Assembly (NCBI GenBank): GCA_037179385.1
Contig: CM074193.1
Coordinates: forward strand, 3,679,547 to 3,743,546
Origin: Holothuria scabra
Lineage: Eukaryota > Echinodermata > Holothuroidea > Aspidochirotida > Holothuriidae
DNA length: 64,000 bases
Reading direction: 5' to 3'
The position numbers and the translations under genes were made by a program. Of this stretch, positions 23,501-35,500 are shown piece by piece (the first letter of the stretch is position 1; the number at the start of each line of letters is the position of its first letter). A model generated the notes under the pieces. The model searched no databases, had not been told where the DNA came from, and saw nothing but the letters and a program-made list of their open reading frames with translations.

Positions 23501-26500
23501 GCGAAACACTGCAGCTAGATAGTCTGTAGGCTACTTTGTGTTTTGTGCAGAACAGTTTGCACAGCAACTTACGCGGCCCTTTCTGCGAGACAGCAAGGAA
23601 TGCACCTTAAATGCAATTCTAAATCTAATTCCAGGTAATACTACCGGGTTATATCGGAAAATATCAAACAATCATTCCCATTGCAGGGGTACAAATTATA
23701 CGTTTGTGATTATCAGTGCATCCCGTTTTGGCGGGAAGTTAAAGGATTGAGTATTAACGGGAATTTTAACGAACAAACTAAATGTAAGTTTCAAGTACAT
23801 TTAGCCAATTTTCCAGTTTTCAAATAATCGATGGTAATGATGGGTTGAATGGCAGAATTTTACCGAAGCAAATTATATACCGACGCAAATTATTTACCGA
23901 CAACAGAATATTCGGCCTGATGCCGATTAATAACAGATGATCGTTCGAACAATTGGTCTAGTCGGAGAGTTTTCCTACAAGTTTTCCTACATGGATTTTG
24001 TGAAGTAACATCGACAATGAACATTTCAAAGCAACGGGTTCGTGTGAACTTTTCAACACAAAATTTTTTATGCCTTCTTCCCAAATTTTTACATGCGTTT
24101 AGCAAGCAAATCCAGTGCGTCCCTGGGACGCACAGGATTTTTTTTCAAGCGTCTCGAGTCGAACTCGCGCGTCAGGGACCCGGGAGCTCGGGTTAGTGAG
24201 AACCCTGGTACAGTATGGAGATGATGATTATAATTTAAAACTGTTAATTTCTTAATCAACTTTTTACTATGGTTTTCTTGAAGTTGTTGAGTACAATACA
24301 GTAGCTTATCTCATTTACAAGCTTTGCTGTACACATGTTTTTAGGAATTTCAACAAACATACCTTTTTGGAACTTTGCAATAAAGCATACAATAGATTGA
24401 AAATACTGACCTGATACAAAAGAAGAATTTCACATGCAACAATATTTAAAAATCTTCAGCTTTATTCCACAGGAATCAACTTCATTGGACGCACCTACCG
24501 AGGAGAATTTGACTCTGATGGGACTCTTGTCTTACCTTCTGGGGAAAGAGTCAGATTTGATGGCACCTTTCAACTACCTAATGGGGAAAGTAGACCAATT
24601 CCTATTCAAACTGAAAGCAGCATTGTACTCAGTGATAATCGTATAGTGTTTCCCAATGGTGTAACCATTCGTCCTGACGGATACATTGTCCAGGGGCGAG
24701 TGGATACTTCAGGCAGAATCATGCTTCCTGATAGAACTGTAGTATACCCTAGTGGTTCTTACATCCTACCCTTTAAACAGCCTAGCCAAGGAGTCATTTT
24801 ACAGGAAGATGTGGCTGTTCTTCCAGACGGCCGTTTCGTTCTGGCTGATGGTACTGTGGTACCACTTCCCATTGGAAGTGTCAGAGGTAAATATTTGAAG
24901 CTATAGATCAGCTCTTATCATGAACTTTGTAAAAGACCAAATGTTTGAAATCAAATCTGCTCATTTTATGAACGTTGTTTAACCCTCGCTGTAGATAGGC
25001 CCTGCTATCTTAGTACGAATAGTGTCACAACATCATGTTTCTGGTCATTCTTGAACAGTGCATTTCACATCATTTCCCGCACTGAAAATGAATTGTCATC
25101 CTTTATCTACCTAGTGCATTTTGTCATCCCCTAATTTCCCCCTTATCCTTTTGTGACAATTTTAATTTTTATTGTAAAAGATTTTTATTTCCATCTTGAT
25201 GATCTTAAATAGATTTTAAAAAGAATGGAGAAGAAATAGAATATCTACAATGTTAAAAATAAATACAATTATGTGCAGTTTTACAATAAATTTACAAAAC
25301 ACACTATAAGAGCCGCTGATTTCACCCAATCACTTTCTAAAATGGAAGTAATGTGAAATAAATTAAAGGTGCAATTTTAAATTATTGGTCTCCTGAGGTT
25401 ATGAAAGAGTGCATGTGACAATCTGGAGGGAATAACATAACATAATAAAGAAAGACTTTCTTTCAAGGTCGTGTTCAAGAGGGGCCGGTAAAAGAAGACA
25501 AGGGTAGCTTATTGATGGTATGCTTGGTCCTTCAAAGATTATGTGATGGAAGGAACGCGAAATCTACAAGGTCAATTCCCCAACCACACCACCCTATCCC
25601 ACTTACCTTCCCCCCCCCCCCCCTTCTTCACACTTCCGTAAGAAAACCAGCCTCTTAAACCCCCAAATTTCTACATCTTCCTAACCTCTGAAGAAGGTAC
25701 AAAAATGATACAAATGCTAAATCATGTGGTGAAAGATGTATTTGGGAAAGTTATGATACATTAATATCCAGCTTTTATTGGGTCATTACTGTATGTAGTA
25801 GGTGATGTTCAAATGGGTCAAAATTGTCTTTAGTTCTTAGAGTTAAAAAAAGGATGTATACATAGAATGTTATTTTAATAATCCATGATGATAATCAGTG
25901 CCCATAAAGACCACCACCTGACACCCCTGTTTTTGACCAAAAATGCAGGAGGTTAACTTTCCTCCTGAATTGGTAATGTTAACTCCATTGAATGCTCTTC
26001 AGCACAAGTTGGTTCTTAAATGACTGGAAATTAATTTTGATGGGTGATTCACTTTTGATTGGAACAAATAGGTTATCAGTATTATAGCAGGTTAGGGCAA
26101 TCATACAGTGTTTGGGTCAATTAATTTTGTGCACTCAAGGATAATGCCACTATTGGCAGAACATTTGTTAGCGAGTTTGCTATCAAGTGTCAAATTCGTA
26201 CACCTCCAGTGAATTTTAGGACCAGTCTTCAATGGGGTAGACTGGTCATCATATCTTTGAAAGTTTATGATCTTGTTCAGGTTTTTGTTTTAGGAGAGCA
26301 AACAGTTCTAAAGATAGTGTACAAGTTAACCCTTTCTTATTTTTTTAATCTGAATCAGATAAATTTGCAACAGGTGATTTTGCTCCTCAAGACTCATCTG
26401 AGGTTGCTGTTTTCATTCTTGGTAAAGTAGACAATATCTCACCAGCTGACACTGATGGAAACATGATATTACCAAATGGCGAAGGGAGAGTTTCCTTCAA

Positions 26501-29500
26501 TGAAAGGGAATTCATCATGCGGAATGGAAACAGAGTTCCCATTCGGGTTGACCCAATTGACTTTGTCACTCTTCCAGATGGACGTCGAGTAATATTATCT
26601 AATGGTTTTGTGCTCAACCCTGATGGTACAGTGAGGGCAGGAACTCCTCAGGCAAATGGGAACATTATTCTATTAGATGGTACTATTATCTATCCAGATG
26701 GCAACTTTATTCTCCCCAACAACCAAGGAAGGGGAAGAGCTGAGATGACGAGAACAGCAGTTGGAATGTTACCAAATGGAAAATTTGTCTTGGCAACTGG
26801 AGATGTTCTTACTACAAGCAAGATCCCAGCAATTGGCAGGATCACTAATGATGGACGCATCATTTTCCCCAATGATATGATTGTCTATCCAGATGGCTCT
26901 GTTGACATTGGAAGCCAGACCATCCAAACCACTGTCATGGAGAATTATTTCCTTCTCCCAGATGGTCGTATCATTTTAAAGGATGGTAGAATCTTTACCA
27001 ACCTGGGAAGAGAGCAATTTGATACAGCTACCTCCACAGGAACTGGATCTGGACAATCATCCTCACAGGCTAATGGTAATAGATCTATGTCTTTCTTGTA
27101 TATCAGGGTAGAAATTTGGGAAGGACTCTTGCAAAACTAGCACCTGAAATGGGATCACAACTCACAAAGGCAAAGGAACAAATATATTTAGTGAAGTCAG
27201 GGAATTTAAAAGGCAAATATTGACCTTCAGTAATCAGTCAAAATACATCTCCTGTGAGCTAAAAAATTAATTCTTACTTTGTTGTATACTGTGAAGTAAC
27301 TTTAGAAAATTGATGGAAGTCTTGTAGTTATCAAACACAAATAGAAAATTATTGTCTACAGTACTTCCAGGTTGATTTTCAAAATGGTTTAAATGCATGT
27401 GGAGATTGTGACATCCTCATATCTTGCACAAAGATCTCATCATAAGAGGGAGTCATTGTTTATTGTATTACAGTACTGCCTCAATTGTAACATATTCTTG
27501 CCGAATGCATTGATTTGATATAAAACAAATTTATCAATATGTGAGCGCTTTTAACAGTTTTGTTAATCACTGTAATTGCAAGGAACATTCCAGCATCAGA
27601 GTTGAATAGTCAATGTTAAGTAATCTTTATGCCAGCAATATATTGTCTATGGTTCTCATTCATTTTTTGTTCTTTCCAGCTGTTTCCAGGTTTAGAGGTC
27701 GTGTTGGGGGCTCTTTGCTCCGTGTCAACTACAACAAAAAGCTTCCTTTGAATATATTTTCACTCAGCAAGGGTATCATTAAAGGTGAGTGATGCTATTT
27801 CTAATTTGAACTCACCATACATTTGATTTGTTCTGTAGTCAGGATAAAAATTTTTATGCTTTGCATACATGTATGAGAATTTAGATATATTTGAAGAAAA
27901 GTGTTTGTGTTGATTTTCCTCTTGATTTTCCTCTAAATGAATTGCCTGTTTAGTTGCCTCCCCTCAAATGTAATCCCTTACAGCATTTGTGAAAAGGTAC
28001 TTTCCATACTCTTTCTCCAAAAATTGCAATTTTTCCACTCTTTCTTGAAAAAGGAACAATTAGAACGTCAATGCATAAATACCATCAAGATTAAAATCAA
28101 ACTGTCACAGAGAAGATTGATATATTTTTGATTCCTTACTGAAGGCAGGCAAGGAATCTATGGATGTTGATGTCATGTGTGTAGGTGTAACACTTTTATT
28201 TGTAAATACAGTATCTCAAGAAGGGTGAGTGTGGCTAACCTCATAATAGGTCTGTGGGCTGGCCATATTCCATAGATGATCCCTATCATTTTTGGTGGAG
28301 GCCAAAGATCATTTGGGGTTTTGAGAGGTCAAAATGTCAAACCTTGTAAACACAATATCTCAAAAATGACAAATGTGACTAAGCAATTTGGTATGAGGGT
28401 TAGTTGTATTGAGTAGATGAACCCTATCCATTTTGGTGGAGGTTAAAGCTCATTTAGGGTCACCAGAGGTCAAATGCTAAATACCTTGGGAATTTTTTCA
28501 ACAATCGTGGGAATTTCTTGTATACACATCACCTCAAGTTGGTAAGTTGTGATGTTTAGTTAGTTTTTCACATTATTCCATGTTTATATCCACATTATGT
28601 ATTTTCATATGTTACAGTAGTTATATTTATTCTGTGGGGAAGATCTGGAAAAAGCTCAAAGCTTGTGCAAGGTGACCCCTTGTTTAAGGTACCATAAGGG
28701 TGCAAAAGAAAATAGACAAACAGAAGGTTACTTAGAACAGAATGAAGGGGAAGATAGTTAGATGGGGTTCATGTCATGTTATGTCTGATACAGAATTTTC
28801 TAGTAAAAACCGCCGAGCAACGGTCTTTTGATGTAAACAATACTGAGTCAAACACCACAGTTCTAGATAATGGCATTGTGATCCTGTCCACCTGACCACA
28901 CCAGCTAATCTCCTATCAGTTCTCACCAAGACAAAGGGCTGTCCTTTAACAAATTGGTGCAACAAAAGCTGCTTACATAGCATGTGCTTGATTTAGATAG
29001 TTTTTTGAAGGCAAGCGGAAAGTTTACTCAGTGTCCTTTGGAGAGAATGCATCATGTTTAAAGTCCAGTTTCCAACCTATTGCTTTTAATTGAGCCAGCC
29101 ATGGCATTTTTTCCAGTTGTGGTGGACTGGCTTGTTTTCCCTACTCCACTGCTTATGGGGAGCTTATGGGGAGCATTTTTCAGTAGCATCACTCACTTAG
29201 CACTCTTCAAGCTCGGCATAAAAATGTGTTAAGTTAGTTTTCAACTCTCATTAAACAGGATAATAAAAATTGTATGGAAGGAGTGTGTTGGAGAAAAGAG
29301 ACAAACATACATATGTGAGGATATATAGCAGTGTATTTTGTCAAAAAAAAAATGAAGTTTCAGAATGAAGACCCAACATGTTTGTTGCAAGATGTTAGCG
29401 GTTGTTCTTCTCTGGTTTCTAAAAATTCTAGCTATACCTGTATAAGTATGAAGTGTTATGTTTCACAACGTTCATGAGAACTTACAAATGAATTCGAGTA

Positions 29501-32500
29501 GCCAAACCAAAAAACTAGAATATACATTCTCAAATCACAACTAAGGCATAGAAGCACATGTCATAGGCTATAAACAAATATTTCTTCTTCATAAGTCAAT
29601 GTCATCAGGGGAATAAAAGTATTTAGTAAACTAATGAAGTTAATGAACCAAAGTAACTCTATGGACCATGCAGTGTAAGTAAATAAAATGTTATGAAAAG
29701 GAACAGAAATCGGAAAGTGTTTTGACACATATGCAGCAGGGAAGCACAACAACGCAACCTTCCTCACTTCCATGTTTGGATCAATATTCTCACCAGTAAG
29801 GCCATTGTTGTGTGAAAAAGCATTGTCTCTCTGTTGGGAATTTGGTGGTCATTAACTTTCATGGATGTTCTGTAGCTGTGTGCACTCAAGTGTGAGTGAC
29901 ATCCAGGTTGCACAGTGAGCAGTGCTGCACAACTTTGAGGCTCATTGGTTACATTCCTGAGCCATCCCTAACTAACTGTGATGAATCTCTTACATGTTAC
30001 AGAATTTGTATTACCAATGTTGAGAAGGTCATAATTATTGCTTTTGGTTATGAAAGAAACACCGTCAATTTGAAAAAAAAATAGACTTACATTTCAGCAG
30101 CAATTAATAACTAAGGCTTTTGTCTTTCTGGTTGTGCTTCTGGAAAAGTGATGTGACTTCTTTTTCAAATCATCCTCAGGACTGGTTCCGCAGGCTGTTG
30201 ACACAGAGATTAAAGTGACATCTGTTAATGGTAGGAGAGTTTCTTTCACTAAATTATTCTCTGTCATCACAGACAGTCCACTTGCTCCTGGAACCACTGG
30301 AACTGGAGGTAAGATCTTTTATATGGGTCTCAGGTTGGAAATGTCATGTGTATCATTTGAAAATGGTCAATAGAATAAATTATTGTGATCTTTTTTTTTT
30401 ATCAAGCCACAAGAGCAACTGTACAGTCTCATAACACAGTCATGGCAGATCTGGAAAACTCATGACTACTTATAAAACAATTTCAAGGCCTGACAAAGCA
30501 TTTATTTGCATGGCAATTTTCTGTGAAGTCCTGAAAACATCAGTGCTCACTCATAATATTATGAAATTAAAATGTTTTGTCACTTGCACATGTATGGTAA
30601 TTAACAAGATTTCCTTACCTCAAATTTAATGTTAGAATTCAAGAGAAAGCTATGACATTTGATTTCACAGACATTGCACAAATCCAGTAATCAGCTATCA
30701 AGCTCATTTCACACTCTTTTCACATAGTTACAAATGGTTCTGCCAACTGCTGGGGGGGGGGGGGAGGTAGAAGAAGGTATCATTCCTAAGTAAGCTTCCC
30801 ACCAGCTATTGTGCTTGACCAGTAAGTAATAATGCTGCATTTCATTCTGCAATTCTCCCTTGAATCCAATGTGAAATTTTTCCTTCAGATAATGAGCCAG
30901 GACCAGAATCAAGAGTTGCATTTGCAACAAGTATTGTTGCACCTGAAGGAAGAGGCAACTATGTATGGAGGACTTTACAGGCCATTTCATATGAAGACAA
31001 CCTTGTGGACAGTGAGTACTTTGTTGTTGTAAAGGGAAGCTTGGGTTATGTGGCATGGGAAAAAATAAATTGTGTGTGAAGAAATAGGAGGAGGTTGTGT
31101 TGGTTTTGGCATTGGCAGTTACCCCAGAGCATTTGCAGTACCAGTTAAAGAGACATATTCAAAATGCACCAACATGCAACGAGACAAAATGCTATATCCA
31201 TTATAAAACCGTTTGCTTGTAAGCTATATTACACTCTGTACGTACAGTATGTATGGATGAGTTCTGTGAATTTGAAGTTAGAATTGCTGAGATTTGCAAA
31301 TTTTCTTAAGAAACCACTGTTAGACATTATTTTGCAGAACTAGTACCTCCCATATAATTATGGCACTTGAGTACTTTGTTTGGACATGTCTGTGTAATCC
31401 CCAAATGATTGCTTCTTATCAGCATATGCTTTTATATTTCGCACTAATGGTAGTTGGATGCCATGCATAGTGATATAATTCACTTTGCATACACTAGTAA
31501 CACATACAGTACAGTATTACACACAATATCATATCCTCAGAAATTCCTTTAAGCTGACATAGAATCATTGCATTAAAGGCTTTGACAGGGACAATGTTTC
31601 AAAGATTTATAGCACAGCAATATAATAGGACTTTCCCATTACGTATGTTAACTGTAGGTGAAAGTTGGTTAGTTTTTTAGCGTGTGGGAATGTTTACCTC
31701 AAAATCACACACAGCAGGATTTTTTCATTGAGCTGGCAGTGGAAAATCATATTACCTAATCAAGTGTAAAGATTTTCTAGCTTCTTTCCAATTTGATGTC
31801 AAAATGTTGAGGGTTTTCTCTGTCCAATTGAACTGAATATTACAAATGTTTAAGAAAAAAGTATGTAAATTTTTTAACCACATTAAATTATTTGACCGAT
31901 GACATTTTTCAAGAATTGTGGCAAGTTATGTTTGCTGCCATAGGCCAAAAATACCCTAAAATCTGTGTTTCCAATAGAACAATCATAAAATCACCCCTTT
32001 TTTTACCAGGAAATTGAGGAGACTTTTTTTTAAGATATGAAAATGAAACTCATGACAGTTTTAAGGGAACTATGCAAGTTAATCAAACGTGAGTGAAATG
32101 TGTAAATTTGTTATATGTTTGTGAAAAGGGGTAGAGTTTATCAAAAAATGAACCTTATTTTCATAGTGATTCACACAGTTAAGTATGTACACTGAACACA
32201 TGTGCACTAAATATTCCCATTTGATAGAGTTTTACAGCTCAGTTTCTAGCTGATAGGTTTTAGTCAAGATGACCACAGTCTCTTTTGCAGTTGTGACTCA
32301 ATGGCCCGTTTCCCCTTTTTCACTGCTGTAGATAAATTTCCCTCTAGATGCATGTAACCAGGCTGTAGTTTCATTGGAACTTACGTCCCAAACAGTGTCA
32401 GTGTAACTAAAAGAATGGTTCCTAAAAGCTTCGGACAACCAGTCCTCTGTTTTGACAAGAGCCATGCTCTCTGTGACATGCATGGCCAGGAGTTAAATTT

Positions 32501-35500
32501 AGATTTAACAATGTGCATAGTCAGAAAATAATACCTGAGTGATTCTGTGTGTAGTTTACAGTGGCATTGGGCAGTGTCAAGAAGGTATATAACATATGAG
32601 TGATGCTGTGGCTAATCTGCACTGGCAATGGGCGATGTCAAAATAGTAAAGAAATAGATTTATGAATGAGTGATTCAGTGGGCAATCCACACTGGCAATG
32701 GGGGATGTCAAAATAGTAATATAAAGAGTTAAAAGAATGAATGATTCAGTGAGTAATCCACACCGGCAATGAAGGATGTCAAAATAGTAAAGAAATAGAT
32801 TTATGAATGAGTGATTCAGTGGATAATCCACACTGGCAATTGGGGATGTCAAAAAAGTATAAAGGAAATAGATTTATGAATGAGTGATTCAGTGGTGGAT
32901 CATCCACACTCCCAATGGGGGATGTCAAAAAGGTAACTGCTTATGTGTGATCATGGAAGTGTTACTTCCAATGAGTATTTTTTGTAACTGATGTGGTATT
33001 GAAAAAGAGGAGTTTAGAACAAGAGAGGTGTTTAGCAGAGTAATTACTATTATTAATAGTATCTTATAAGGATAGCTAACAAGGAAAAGTGCAGATGTTT
33101 TTAAATTTCCTGAAGTATCACAGCAAAGTATGCATTTACTTTTGCTTCTATTTCCTTTTGCTTCTTTATCAGTCATGATTGAAGGAGGAGCCACATTTTC
33201 ACTCCCCCTCTCAGTTAAAGATCCCTCAACTGGAAATGTTGAAACTATGCACATCCCATTCCTCCTTGGATTCGAGACAAGAGCATTCATGGAGAGACTT
33301 CTCAGTAAGTGTTTTCCCTTCTCTCTTTCTCTTCTTTTGTTACTTATAAATTTTGGGTATGTTGATGAAATAGATGGGTCAGGATATGACATTCTTGCTG
33401 ACAAGAAGCATTTGCACGTATTTCTGCCCACAGGTCATTGTCTTTATTGACCTGATTTGCAATTGCACCCAGTTCAGTGTTCCTTTGGTACTGCTAAGAC
33501 TGTATTTAAAGTGGGCATGACACGGCCACAAAAACTTTTGTGTATTGCAAGATTGGATACAGTATTTTACAAATATTATCTCACACCCCATTAAAAACCT
33601 GTACAATTCGGCACAAAGGATAATTGAAGGAAAACGTTCAAAATCCAATTTCGAAAAATGCCGCAATTGGTCACCTGACGTTTATGACGCAATTGGCGGC
33701 ACAAACCCAGCCCTATTTAAGAAAACGCATGTAGATGTGGAACTGATGAAACGCTCGATAAAGTTATCTTATCTTAGCAGCTTCATGAAAACAATTGCAT
33801 CACAATACTCGTTCAACATACAGAGTGAAAGATGTGGACGGTGTTGGGGATTCTGAGCAAATCATTGGCCAATATGTTCGTGTGCATATGCAAGTGTGTA
33901 AAAACAGTTCTGTTTTTGTGCAAGAAAGACGTGGTTCAGGCGTGGTTCAGCTATGATCATGTATGGACAATCCACAACAAGCGCATCCCCACAACTAGGG
34001 GGTCTTTACTGTATGCGCTGTTTGGGGAAGGTGCTCTTGCGAATACTAAGCAGTCACCGCACAATGCACAATTCACATTGTAGTCAGTGGCCACGCTCAC
34101 TGCTATCGTAGCACGGGTACAGTGTTTGCAATGGTGTACTTGCTAACATGTGTTACCATGCACATGATTTGATGATTGTGAGCTCCCTGGTACAGTGTTG
34201 CTAAACGTGCTTCCAATGACGTCACCATCTTGAGACGTGCTCAAATACGTTTTTTTTTTTGCTTTTGAATTTGAAATGGGCTGAGTCTGGCCTGTAATTG
34301 GGAATTCAAAATGTCGTATTTTGGTATTTATGGACATAATTTAGTTGGGAAAACATTCACTTCATGTCAAGGTGTACCCAAAGAACATTTACCAAGAAAC
34401 TTACTTTGGCCGTGTCATGCCAACTTTAAATTGTCCCTGGAGAGAAAAGGTACTTCTGTTGCACTGCTTTGTGCCACAATATGTTTTGAATTGACACTAA
34501 CTTTTAAACTTAGGTTGTGCTAATATTCCCACTTAGAGAAGATTTAAGTAATAACAGGTCTTCAGGAGGAAAAAGCAGCTTGTCCTTTGCATTTACAATC
34601 AAAACAGACTTTCAAAGTTCATTGAGTTGGATATATTTCATCTTGTTTTGATTGTTGTTTCATTCACAGATGAGGCAGATTCTACACAACAGTTCATATT
34701 GTCCCTGGTGACAAACTATGATGGTCACCTCCAATCATTTAGTGCCAACAACGAGCTATTCAGTATCCCTTTCCAAATATTTTATGTCAATGGCAAAAAT
34801 ATTCTGACTTTAGGTGAGTCTTTTCTTCATGATTATGTATTTACATCATCAATCAATACATAATGTAATATGGAATATAATAATGTAAGTAAACATGAAA
34901 AATCTTTGGTAAGTTTGCATTAGTATGTCAGTTGCTTTAAAACTCTGGTAAGTTGTAACCACTTACCTGATACATCAGGCATTCAAACAGGCACCCTGGA
35001 TGAGTATGTAAGGAAATCAATTTTTTTGCTATCTAAAGCGAAGAAATCTTCCCACTCACTGATGGAAGAAATCAGAGGATTACACAGGACTATTTTAAAT
35101 GGATCACAGTTTGTAAACTTCAAAGGGCTTGTCCATCTCATGACCTCCATATTAAATGTTTGAAGAAGTGCAAATAATTGAATTTGGCCAAAATGTGGGG
35201 ATATAATGTATGTAACCAAATATAAGATTCCTCACACCCAATTGAAAGGAATAATCTGCTATCCTTTCACTAAGGTCTTTTTAGAAGTTGAATACCAGAC
35301 CATGAACATCCAACACTCATTATATGCTTTTACTAAACTATTCAAGATATCTCACTTTAATGATTGGTGATTTTTTTTAAACAATGACTCTGCCCCTTTG
35401 AAAAGCGGTAAAAAGTTATGTAATATGGAAACATTGCTTCAGATTACTTTTGTTTTTTTTTTTTCAATTTGAATGTCCTGTTTGTCCTTGAAATTTAATA

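Larger units (their letters stand above)
14648..24472. other. Intron 2 (9.8 kb), transposon-filled
   Basis: The longest intron of the gene. It contains a hAT-type MITE, a minus-strand L1/Tx1 LINE relic and a cluster of nested DNA transposons, listed separately. Unassigned stretches (15190-17370, 24213-24472) show only AT-rich sequence. Confidence 0.65.

Noticed and set aside
26374..27075. Alternative acceptor for exon 4 at 26373
   Set aside because: It is also in phase, so it cannot be excluded; the upstream AG at 26358 is the first after the pyrimidine tract and was preferred.
33545..34083. Overlapping open frames in intron 8 as a gene
   Set aside because: They lie inside an inverted-repeat element, show no family similarity and lack splice support.
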